A DNA stretch of 64,000 bases, taken from the IMG/VR virus record IMGVR_UViG_3300030104_003796, positions 1 through 64,000 of that record. One strand, 5' to 3'. Numbering within the stretch: the first letter of the stretch is position 1; the number at the start of each line of letters is the position of its first letter. The notes under the pieces were generated by a model that saw nothing but the letters and a program-made list of their open reading frames with translations, did not search any database and was not told the origin of the DNA. Source of the stretch: a virus. A program made the translations under genes and the position numbers. Shown here piece after piece: positions 9,660-18,700 of this stretch.

Positions 9660-10732
9660 TGGCCGTAGCAACAAAGACTCAGTATTGGAATAGCCGTATG
9701 AACGGCACAGACCCCACTTCACTAACCGGTTCGTTTAATGATGATTGGTCCGGTAGCGGTGGTTCTGCATCGGGCGATTATTGGTTGGCTACATCATCCA
9801 CTACCTATTCTATCACGCCAGCCGCAGACGATAATGATTTAACATTGTTAGCCGTTTTTTCTTTTAGTAATACATCGGATATACCGGCGGCTGGAACGGT
9901 GCTTATGGCCCTCGACAACGGAACGAAAAGGGTTGAAGTAAGGTCTAAAGGCAACGGTGATAAATTAGATTTGGTCGGCGCATCAACAGTAACTACACGC
10001 AGTTTAGATATTACAAAACAAGAAAATGACGCAATAGATTTAATCCTTAGATTAACTCTTGACTCAAGTGGAAATGGTAAATTATACGCAAGAGAAATGA
10101 TTTACGATGACGATACTAATACTGTGTTTTATTCGGTGGTTGGTTCGTCTTCATCAAGTGCTACTGCATCATGGGGCAATACTGACGGAACGGTAAAATG
10201 GGCTTCTGTGTATTACAGTAAATTTGGCGCATTTACACCGGAAGAATTGATGCCTTCTGATTTTGCACAGGACACGCTATCTCGTATGGGTATAGCCATT
10301 GTTAATCAGATTAAAAATAGTAAGCGAATGTATTTGAAAACGCAGGTTGATGACGATTCTATCGTGTATGGTTATGATGTTTCTATGGTTAGATTAACAA
10401 AAATGATGCCGCCTGTTATTCATGTGTTGATAGAAAACATAGATTCTCCATCATTTGATACATTAGGTGGTTCAAAAGTTAGACAAAATTACGATGTGCG
10501 AGTATTAGTTACAACAAGAGGAACGAATTACGAAGACGCATACCGTGAAGGAATAAATATACTCGGTGAAGTTTTTGATGAAATTTATACAAATACAGGG
10601 GTTTTAGGAACGACAGACAGTATTATTTCTTATACATCTGAATTAGATGTAAAAATAGATGATGACGATACAGTTTGCACCCACCAAATGTTATTTACTT
10701 ATCAAAGGCTCATAGACATGAGGCATCGTTGA
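9659..10732 (+). CDS. tail terminator-like protein with N-terminal LamG-like domain
   Basis: This 357-residue protein starts at an ATG overlapping the preceding TAA. Residues ~1-190 look like a LamG/concanavalin-type beta sandwich (alternating hydrophobic strands, VEVRSKGNGDKLDLVGA). Residues ~200-357 (from FAQDTLSRMGIAIVNQI) show helix, strands and the phrase NYDVRVLVTTRG...YREGINILGEVFDEI, resembling small tail terminator or DUF3168-like proteins. Fusion of a sugar-binding-like sandwich to a terminator would decorate the head-tail junction. It directly precedes the tail tube gene. Assignment is moderate for the position and low for the domain names. Confidence 0.45.
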   Translation: MAVATKTQYWNSRMNGTDPTSLTGSFNDDWSGSGGSASGDYWLATSSTTYSITPAADDNDLTLLAVFSFSNTSDIPAAGTVLMALDNGTKRVEVRSKGNGDKLDLVGASTVTTRSLDITKQENDAIDLILRLTLDSSGNGKLYAREMIYDDDTNTVFYSVVGSSSSSATASWGNTDGTVKWASVYYSKFGAFTPEELMPSDFAQDTLSRMGIAIVNQIKNSKRMYLKTQVDDDSIVYGYDVSMVRLTKMMPPVIHVLIENIDSPSFDTLGGSKVRQNYDVRVLVTTRGTNYEDAYREGINILGEVFDEIYTNTGVLGTTDSIISYTSELDVKIDDDDTVCTHQMLFTYQRLIDMRHR

Positions 10733-10735
10733 TAA

Positions 10736-10763
10736 CCTTTAAATGACGCATGATTCGTGCGTC
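10736..10763 (+). promoter_or_regulatory. possible TATA box and perfect hairpin before the tail tube gene
   Basis: CTTTAAATG at ~10738-10746 could be a TATA box. It is followed by an inverted repeat GACGCA (10745-10750) / TGCGTC (10758-10763) with a 7-nt loop. The tail tube ATG follows at 10785 with GGTGAT upstream. The hairpin could stabilise or process mRNA of this abundant structural protein. Confidence 0.35.
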
Positions 10764-10784
10764 TATACAATAATAGGTGATAAT

Positions 10785-11798
10785 ATGGCTGATGACTTTC
10801 TAAATCGTTATGTCGGAATAGTAAAAGAATCTTCCTATGGAACAGACCCTACATCGGGTTATCTCTATGGGGAAGTGGATGAAGAATCTCTCGGACACAA
10901 GTTCGACTTGATGGTTCGTGAAGACATGAGTAAGCCGATTTCCTCAAAAGCAGTAACCGGTAAGGAATACAGCGAAGGAGATATTAACCTTGCTATGCAA
11001 GTGGATGACTTCGTAGCGACCTGTCTTTTGGGCTTTTTCCCAACCGATAGCGTATCGGGTAGCGGTCCATACACACATACATTACTTGAACCGTCTTCTG
11101 CTTCTGATGAATACCCTTCTTATACTATCAAGGTTGGTCGTGAGCAAAAGCAACACACCTTCACCGGTATGTGTGCTAACACACTAAATGTCGCCGCAAA
11201 TGTAGGCGAGTATGTTATGATGAGCGTTGGTTTTTACGGTAAGGGAGAATCTGCCGTAGCCGCTCTCGCTACACCTACTTATGATGGTGCGGCTCTTGAC
11301 GCACTTTACTTCGCAAACGGCGAAGTCAAGTTTGGAAGCGGTAGCGCAGTAGCAACCGTTAAGTCATTTTCTTTTGATATTAACCTAAACCAAGACCCCG
11401 ACAACGCTTACGCTCTCGGTGGCGCAGGACCACAAAGAAAGATACCTAAGCAACGCAGGGAGATTACAGGAACAATCGAGTTTAACCAAGTCCTATACAC
11501 CGCTACTGATGGTGAACCAACATACAGCACACTAATTGCGGCTGATGGTGATGTGGATAACCCAAGCGGCGCAGATGCGGCTATGACTCTTGTATTAAAG
11601 GATGAGGGCGGCACAGAAAGCATAACCTTTGATTTCAAAAAGGTTTTCTTTGAAGCACCGGAAGCATCAGTAAGTGGTCGAGATACAAACACAATGACCG
11701 TCAATTTTAGAGGACTATACGATTCAACAAGCGGCGGTGCGGCTAAGGCTATGACTTGTGTTCTAACAGGAAACAGTCTGCAATCCGGCGCATACTGA
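10785..11798 (+). CDS. major tail tube protein
   Basis: ATG 10785 preceded by GGTGATAAT gives 337 residues (MADDFLNRYVGIVKESSYG). Tail tube proteins often begin with such a segment followed by a conserved proline-free beta sandwich. Here DMSKPISSKAVTGKEYSEGDI, GFFPTDSV and the middle TGTIEFNQVLY strands fit a tube monomer with inserted loops. The position, between the terminator and tail chaperones, and the size both support the call. Codon use is even and GC-richer than in the leftward accessory genes, as expected for a highly expressed gene. Confidence 0.65.
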   Translation: MADDFLNRYVGIVKESSYGTDPTSGYLYGEVDEESLGHKFDLMVREDMSKPISSKAVTGKEYSEGDINLAMQVDDFVATCLLGFFPTDSVSGSGPYTHTLLEPSSASDEYPSYTIKVGREQKQHTFTGMCANTLNVAANVGEYVMMSVGFYGKGESAVAALATPTYDGAALDALYFANGEVKFGSGSAVATVKSFSFDINLNQDPDNAYALGGAGPQRKIPKQRREITGTIEFNQVLYTATDGEPTYSTLIAADGDVDNPSGADAAMTLVLKDEGGTESITFDFKKVFFEAPEASVSGRDTNTMTVNFRGLYDSTSGGAAKAMTCVLTGNSLQSGAY

Positions 11799-11808
11799 TG
11801 GTGGTTAA

Positions 11809-12000
11809 ATGAGTCATACAATTGCTGACCCGACAAAAATGACGGTCCATGAGATTAAGACTACTATGGAGTCTGCAAACACAGACCTACAGACTTTCTT
11901 AAGAACCCTCGCGGCAAGTGATGATGTAGTAAGCATCAATTATATGCAAAACAAAAATTCAAATCGTATCGTTATCAATGTAACATACGAAGACCAATGA
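11809..12000 (+). CDS. small tail-module protein, 63 aa
   Basis: It starts at ATG 11809, 10 bp after the tail tube stop, with GGTGGTTAA upstream. MSHTIADPTKMTVHEIKTTME leads into an amphipathic helix and then a beta hairpin (NSNRIVINVTYED). It sits between the tube and the chaperone genes. No family recognised. Confidence 0.55.
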   Translation: MSHTIADPTKMTVHEIKTTMESANTDLQTFLRTLAASDDVVSINYMQNKNSNRIVINVTYEDQ

Positions 12001-12011
12001 TGGTGAGATAA

Positions 12012-12185
12012 ATGACTGAAAGATATGAAGACGAACACGGCGTTTGGGAAAAGAGAGTTATCGAAGGCCGAGTCAAAGATGTTTTGGTTGAACCAAAAGT
12101 AGTGAAAAAGGCGGCTAAGAAAGCCGCACCAAAGAAAAAGAAAGCGAAGGTGAGTGAAAGTGCCGGTTCTGCAAAAGGAAATTGA
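12012..12185 (+). CDS. small lysine/alanine-rich protein, 57 aa
   Basis: ATG 12012 with GGTGAGAT upstream. The product (MTERYEDEHGVWEKRVIEGR, then a KKAAKKAAPKKKKAK tail) has an acidic start and a very basic histone-like tail. It overlaps the next gene by 32 bp in a different frame. The tail could bind nucleic acid or an acidic tail protein; function unknown. Confidence 0.5.
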   Translation: MTERYEDEHGVWEKRVIEGRVKDVLVEPKVVKKAAKKAAPKKKKAKVSESAGSAKGN

Positions 12186-12513
12186 ATTGAACGACGAAAG
12201 AAAAATACTTGTGCGCCAAGCATCGGGTATTGAAAAGATTAGGCTTGAGAGTAAGCAAGCAAAAGTGCTAAGAAAATTTAGGCACTTTGGCGAACCTACC
12301 TCATGGTCCGAAGAACAACAAATGGAGTTTTCGGATGCCCTCGATGAAGAAGGATGCGGGATAGCCGACCAAATAGATGCGTGGCTTCCTAACTGTATTC
12401 TATCAGAAGATATTACAATCAATGACCTAAACACAGAAGAATTACTGCGTGTTTTAACCTTTGTTAGAGGCGACGAAACCATAGCACCGGAAGGTGCGCC
12501 CCCTTTGGAGTAG
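12154..12513 (+). CDS. tail assembly chaperone, short form (gpG-like)
   Basis: The GTG start at 12154 gives 119 residues (MKVPVLQKEIELNDERKIL...), mostly helical and acidic, ending PEGAPPLE. It lies between the tail tube and tape measure genes, where tailed phages encode gpG. Just before its TAG the sequence CCCTTTG (12501-12507) fits the X-XXY-YYZ rule in the reading frame (C-CCT-TTG). A -1 slip there would join this protein to the following reading frame, as in lambda G/GT. Confidence 0.6.
   Translation: MKVPVLQKEIELNDERKILVRQASGIEKIRLESKQAKVLRKFRHFGEPTSWSEEQQMEFSDALDEEGCGIADQIDAWLPNCILSEDITINDLNTEELLRVLTFVRGDETIAPEGAPPLE
12501..12507 (+). other. probable programmed -1 ribosomal frameshift site (CCCTTTG)
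   Basis: In the frame of the gene starting at 12154, codons CCT (12502-12504) and TTG (12505-12507) re-pair as CCC and TTT after a -1 slip. The -1 frame then reads GGA GTA GTG GCC and stays open to 12827. The stop of the zero frame is only 4 bp away. Tail chaperone frameshifts are among the most conserved in tailed phages. Confidence 0.55.
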
Positions 12514-12827
12514 TGGCCCACGCCGCCCCGACTTTGTGTATGGCGTTTAAGGGCCAAACGGCCTCAGATTTTTTTTGGAGATACCAAGAAGAAGGCGGTA
12601 TGCAAAGCCTCAATTTAGACTTACTCGTAGCGGCTGAAATGAGCGAGAGAATAAACGAAGCATCAGAAAGCGCAAAAGGTTCTGCGGCGGCTAAGAAAGC
12701 CGTAGCAAGGCGCGACCGTAGGAGAGAGCAACGCAAACGCATAAATAACAACCGTGATTTATTTCAAATGATGAGCGATAGCGGTGTTCCGATTCAAGCC
12801 GCAGATAGTGAGAGCGTGGGTGAATGA
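12513..12827 (+). CDS. tail assembly chaperone extension (gpT-like), probably made by frameshift
   Basis: The reading frame contains 104 residues from the GTG at 12513, but it is open upstream into the CCCTTTG site, so it may be expressed mainly as a fusion to the preceding protein (~220 residues). The segment has an FFWRYQEEGG region, a helical middle and a very basic stretch (KKAVARRDRRREQRKR). It overlaps the tape measure start by 4 bp. Independent initiation at GTG (TAGTG overlap) is also possible. Confidence 0.55.
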   Translation: MAHAAPTLCMAFKGQTASDFFWRYQEEGGMQSLNLDLLVAAEMSERINEASESAKGSAAAKKAVARRDRRREQRKRINNNRDLFQMMSDSGVPIQAADSESVGE

Positions 12828-15760
12828 TAGAACCGGTCCTTTTCTTTTCTCCAATTTGGGTTATCGCTACTGCGGCAGTAGCCATGATTGTTCTTCGTGG
12901 TGGTGTATCTCGGTTATTCTTTAACCTTGTAGGAACATTCCAAGCCAGCAGACTTATTCACGATGCGGAAGCCGCATCCATAGCACTTCAAGGTCTTTTT
13001 GTTGATGCCCTTTCCGGTGTGTTAGAAAGCGCACAAGAATTAAATCAACAAATCGTTGAAATCGAACAAGCGGTTATCCCTATTGCGAGAGAAGTCGAGA
13101 TTGCGACCATTGAATTTGAGAAATTCTTTGATACTACCGTTATTACCACAAATCAATTAGACAAAATGGCCCGAAGCGTTAAGGCTATTGGTGCTGAATT
13201 TGGTTTCGTAGGTGATGAAGCATTAGCCGCAGGTGGTAGGGCGGCGCAATTGCAGGCTCTTTACGGTCCGGGTGTTGTCGAGCCACTAACAAGGGGTGGT
13301 TTGGCTCTCGGATTCGTTGGTGATATGGGCGGTGCAGATGCACAACAGGCTTTAATTTCTCTAATGCAACAGAATGCTCTTGTAACAGGAGATTTAACAC
13401 AGGCTCAATTCTCTCTCTTATCCTCATACGAACAAAGAGATGTGGTTACTGCATCTGTAGCCGACACACTAAACAAACTAAACAGCGTTGAAGATAGGTC
13501 GGCGGCTCGTATGCCGGAAATCATTGAAGCCATGAATCATTTTGGTGGTGTAGCAAGATTAGCCGGAGAAGACATAGGGTTTATGGCCGCTATGACGGCG
13601 ACATTGATTGAGCGTGGTATTCGCGCGGAAACTGCGGGAACGGCTCTTAGATTTACTTACGCAAGAGTCGGTGGTGATATTAACGGCGCAGGTCAAGCGT
13701 TAAGAGATTTAGGCGTGGCGACACACGACGCAAACGGCGAATTAAGACCAATGCAACAGGTTCTCAATGATTTAGCACCGGCATTTAGTCAAATGAACGA
13801 CCAACAACAACAGGCTCTCGCTCAGACTATGGCTGGTAACAGACATTATGCTCGTTTGCTTCTTTTGATGCAAGACCTTGAAAGAGCAAATATGCTTTTC
13901 AATGAGGCTCAACAACAAACCGGAAAAGTAATGGAAGAAAACGGAGAGGCCGCAGGTTATCTTGCTGACCTATTCGCAGATACCGCTTTCCAAATAGAAC
14001 AGACAGAAGCAAGGATTACAAACTTACAAGCCGCAATCGGTGAGCGATTATTACCGGCGCAGTTAGCCGCTCTTGAAGCACAAGAGGATATGCTTATCGC
14101 CATAGAGGGTATCATAGGTGCATTTGAAGGAACGGCAATAGGTGGATTCTTAGAACAATTATACGAAGCAAGACTTGTGATAATGAATATCTATGCGCCG
14201 TTCTTCCAATTATACCTAAATATCTATGCCGCTTCAATTGCGCTATCCGGTTTCAGACAGGTTATGAGGGCTATTAACGGAGAGCAGATAGCGTTTATTA
14301 TGGGGCAACAAACAAACAACGCAGTTACTCTCGCTCAGGAAGATTTGAGAGCAAAAAAATTAACGATAAATAATTTAAAGCAACAGTCTTCTGCGAAGTT
14401 AGCGCAAATAAACGCAAGAACAAGTGTGTTAAGAAATAAATTATTAGATAATAGATTAAAGAAAAATGGTGTTGAAGTAAAACAAAAACAATTAGTCTTA
14501 CTAATAGACCGACAAACCGCTTTAGTAGCATTGAAAAAAGAAAAAGGACAAAAATCAATGGTTAAATTAACTGCGATAAATAAAGAAATTAAAAATCTTG
14601 AAAAAGAAATAGAGAAGCAAATACTCAATACAAAGAATGCAGAAGCCGGAACAATGAAAAAAATAACCGCTTTAGAAAAAGAGCATTTAACATTGGTTGA
14701 TTTGATAGCCCACCACACTAAAGATTTAGTTTTATTACAAGAAAAACTCACCGCCGAAATAGAGCAAATGAATGCCGAGTTAAAAGAACAAGGCGCAATC
14801 TTAACCGGAAACCAACACGCTTTGACCGGTGCGGTATCGGGCGCGATGGCCTTTAGTGGTGTGGCTATGATTATGTCTATGATATTGATGGTTGTTGGAG
14901 AAAACATAAATAAAATACTCCCTAAACAATTAGAATTTGCGAACAACGCAGAAATTATGATGGTCGCTATGGTATTCTTAGCGGCTTCCTTTGCACCGAT
15001 GATAGGTCAAATGATAACAACTATTGGTTTATTAACCGTAAAAGCAGGTATGACTTTGTTTAACATTGTTAGAAATGTTTATCTCGCCGCTTCTAATTTT
15101 ATGGTAGCGGTAAGTGAGGGTGGCCTTGTAACCTCGCTTAAGGCTTCTATTTTTGCTATGGGCGCAAAATTGAAGGCTATGGTGTCGGCGACGTGGGCGG
15201 CGGCGACGTTGGCCATTTCTAATATAGGGTTGGCGGCGAGTGAAGGTATAGCGGCGGGGGGTGCAACGGCATTAGCGGCGGCATTACAGGCTGTATTTTT
15301 AACAATAGTTGGTATTCTTGGTTTAACAGGTATAGGTCTTGCTCTTGTTGCGTTAGCGGCGGTGGCGATAGTGGCGGCAAAAAAATTATTGCCTTTTAAT
15401 TTAGAGATGCAAGATACTATGACTAACATGGAAGATTTCGCAGATATAGATGTGCCTACTTTCGATACAGGGTGGATGGATACTTATACTGATGGATTAA
15501 ATCAAGCGAATGATGCACAAGAAAAATTCAACAACAGTCGAGAAGAAATGTTCTTTGGATTCAAAGCAGGTAATGTGCAGGGCGCATTAGTAAAGCAGAT
15601 TCGACAACAAGGCGTTGAAACATTCATAGCCAACACAGAAGTTATACAGACTAATAATTTTAACGGTATGACTACAAAAGAGATGGCTAACATCGTTCTT
15701 GATGCGATAGAGAGTGAAGCGGGCGCAAGAGGCATAAACCTCTCCGGTGTGAGTGTGTGA
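12824..15760 (+). CDS. tail tape measure protein
   Basis: This 978-residue protein carries a TP901/PhageMin-type tape measure core at about residues 90-380. Its features are AIGAEFGFVGDEALAAGGRAAQLQ, then glutamine-rich helices and the ETAGTALRFTYARVGGD motif. A long lysine-rich coiled coil covers ~500-660. Several hydrophobic segments lie between ~675 and 870, with one more at the N-terminus (PIWVIATAAVAMIVL). It determines tail length and is threaded through the tube during DNA entry. By length it predicts a tail roughly 140-150 nm long using the usual ~1.5 angstrom per residue rule. It overlaps the preceding gene by 4 bp. Confidence 0.85.
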   Translation: MIEPVLFFSPIWVIATAAVAMIVLRGGVSRLFFNLVGTFQASRLIHDAEAASIALQGLFVDALSGVLESAQELNQQIVEIEQAVIPIAREVEIATIEFEKFFDTTVITTNQLDKMARSVKAIGAEFGFVGDEALAAGGRAAQLQALYGPGVVEPLTRGGLALGFVGDMGGADAQQALISLMQQNALVTGDLTQAQFSLLSSYEQRDVVTASVADTLNKLNSVEDRSAARMPEIIEAMNHFGGVARLAGEDIGFMAAMTATLIERGIRAETAGTALRFTYARVGGDINGAGQALRDLGVATHDANGELRPMQQVLNDLAPAFSQMNDQQQQALAQTMAGNRHYARLLLLMQDLERANMLFNEAQQQTGKVMEENGEAAGYLADLFADTAFQIEQTEARITNLQAAIGERLLPAQLAALEAQEDMLIAIEGIIGAFEGTAIGGFLEQLYEARLVIMNIYAPFFQLYLNIYAASIALSGFRQVMRAINGEQIAFIMGQQTNNAVTLAQEDLRAKKLTINNLKQQSSAKLAQINARTSVLRNKLLDNRLKKNGVEVKQKQLVLLIDRQTALVALKKEKGQKSMVKLTAINKEIKNLEKEIEKQILNTKNAEAGTMKKITALEKEHLTLVDLIAHHTKDLVLLQEKLTAEIEQMNAELKEQGAILTGNQHALTGAVSGAMAFSGVAMIMSMILMVVGENINKILPKQLEFANNAEIMMVAMVFLAASFAPMIGQMITTIGLLTVKAGMTLFNIVRNVYLAASNFMVAVSEGGLVTSLKASIFAMGAKLKAMVSATWAAATLAISNIGLAASEGIAAGGATALAAALQAVFLTIVGILGLTGIGLALVALAAVAIVAAKKLLPFNLEMQDTMTNMEDFADIDVPTFDTGWMDTYTDGLNQANDAQEKFNNSREEMFFGFKAGNVQGALVKQIRQQGVETFIANTEVIQTNNFNGMTTKEMANIVLDAIESEAGARGINLSGVSV

Positions 15761-15764
15761 TGGT

Positions 15765-18700
15765 ATGGTAAGAACGGTCAATAGTAAATATGGTGCTTGG
15801 TTAGCAACCTATTACGATGACTTCGCAAGTGCGAGAGCCATAGCCAATGACGACAATTCACCTTCTGCTACCGCCTCATACGACAAAGATAAAACACACT
15901 ATGGAAATCCGATGAACGGCGAGGCTATTCTCAACCCCCGCTACCGTTGGTCTAACAACGAAATGAATAAAAATAATGGTTATAATACTGCTCTAATTGG
16001 TTCAAGCGATGAAACCAAAGAATTGTCTAATCGCGGAACATTTGAATGGTTATCTCTTGATACGACACGGCAGAAAGCCAGCGAATACGAAGGGAGAGCG
16101 CAATTACAATATCCCGATGGGAATGTCGGTAACAAATGGCGATTCGATGCGAGCGGTAGTGATGCTTACCTTCTTTTTTCTAACGGGCATGATTCTTTAG
16201 GAAAATACATCGTTCCTCTTGGTGGGGATGACTCAACCTTTGGTCGAGCCACTATGAATAACTACAATGTAGCAAACCACGATACAAATAAAAACGCGGG
16301 TGTGCATACTCAGACGGCAGGGTTTGTTCAGCGAGCGCATCTTGCTGGCGTTTGGATGGGAGAAACAACAGAATACGCACACAAAGATGGCGGCACAGTC
16401 GAAAGCCCACGAAACGTATTCCAGCCCGTTAAATCACCATCGGGGCAACCATTTCTTGTAGTGCAATCATTTCACGCCAGCGATTCATCAAAGGCTTCAA
16501 CCATTCCTTCTATTGCTTATGACGGTTCGTTGAATAGCGTTGGTGATGACGATGTATTTACAGTTAGATTTGCGGTCCGAGCATATAGCGGGGCTACATC
16601 AAACGAAGGTAAATTAACACCTACTGCTACAGTTAAATTTGGATATACAGGTAGTGGTGCAGGAACAGACCTTGAAGATGGAATAAGTGGTGCGCCTAAA
16701 GTAGCATGGGAGATTGACCTTTCTTCTTACAACACACACCCGTTCAAATATGGTGATAGCACCACAGAAACAGACGAAGTAACGCATTGGATTGACCTTG
16801 ATTTTGTCCTTGATTACACCAACAGTAAATTTAAGGTTTATCAAGATGGAACAGAAGTAACTTCAACAAACTCTCTCGGTGGTTCTTATTCATCCGGCTA
16901 CGCTTTGACGAGCGCAACGGCGGCTGATATGTATGGTTGGGAAATGGAAGTCAAACCCGCATCATCACAAACAAATGTAAATTGTGTATTGATGCTTGAC
17001 CGAGCCGCTATGTATAGACCGCTCACAGACCACCCCGACGGTAGGGAATTACCCCCTTTAGAACAAATGAAAATGATACAACCGGTAAATGGTTTTTCAT
17101 CTTTGTCTGTAAAATTATCAGATGAACCCGCGCCGGAAGGTGGGGCGAATGTTGGAGTTAATACCGATGACTACGCACACCATTTAATATCTCTTTTTAA
17201 TCGCTCGGCTATATCAGATATTTACCTATTATTATTTACAAATCCCACAAGAGGATTTACAAACGAAACGCATACGATAGATAGACCAACATGGATGGGT
17301 GTTGTTGAAGATATGAAAATCCAACAAGAAACCAAAGATAGAAGAATCGAGTTAAAGGCAAGGGATATGACTTCTTTACTTGATAGACAAATCCCATTAT
17401 GGGAAGTAGGACAAAAGGGATTGAATGAAGACGAATCACAAACGCCTTATTGGTTATATGACGCACAAGGCATGAGAAGTATAATGAATCTCGGCGCAAC
17501 CCCATTAAAAACATTAGATAATTCAGTAGGGTTTGACGTTGATGACGATTATAAAGAATTGAAAAATCAAAGATTACAATTAAACTCGGCTCACCCTATC
17601 CAAATGTATAATAACGAAAACACAGATTACGGACCTAATGATATAGAAACTGAATATGAAGGTGCAGGTATTTTAGGATTCGGACAAGAATGGAGTAATG
17701 CAGTATCTCCGACTTCTATGACTAAAATACTTTTCAACGGAACAGTATCGTTTTCATCGGGAGATACATTTAAGATAACAGATTCCACAAATCATAATGG
17801 ACCAACAATAGGTAATGCTACGGTTCAATCCTTTGGTTCGGGAACAGAAAACGGTAATTCATTTGTAACTATTGATACTCCAAATTATGTTTCTGAATCC
17901 CCTAAAATTTTATACGCCGGTCAAGGTAAATTTGTTAGAATAACAAGAACAATTCCGGGTTTCTTTACACATGATTATCAAGATGAAATAACTTCTTACC
18001 CCACAGCAAACGACCCTCTAAGTGAAAACTTAGTAATAGCGTTTGACGCAGACCCACAATTGCTACCAAATGATACAATTTATATTTCTAATTATGATTT
18101 ATCAACAAGCGGCACTAAAGCAAGCAGACAGATAACACCACAAGCGTTGGCCGGTTTGCACAAAATAAAAAAGGTTACTAAAATTTGGAATTATTATTCG
18201 ACATACTCAACCCAAGCATACATTTGGGTTGCTGATACCTTTACAAAATATACAGATGTTGGGGCTGAATTTGGAACATATACAAGCAACACAGGATTAA
18301 AAAGCGGAGATGATAGAGGCTCTTTTTCAACGGACAGGGGTATAACAAATACTATACCTACTGCACAAGATAAAAATTTAGACAATAAAGCGGTTCACGC
18401 TGTTTGGATGCGAGATTTACCTAAGTCTTTATGGTTTCAATATCATTTTGGGGATATACAAAAAGGCCCTACCGCTACCGCAAACTTAGGTGCTACTGCT
18501 TCATTCGGAACAGACGAAATACAAGTTAATTTCACATCAGACCAATTCAACGCCATACCGGATTCCGGCATAGGTGAGATAGACGACAAAGGTAGGTTAG
18601 AAAAAAATAGAATACGCGATAAATTTATCTATCGAGCAAAGGTAAATGATAGCGGCACTTATTGGTTGGTGGGTGTATCTTATTTATCTAAACCACACGC

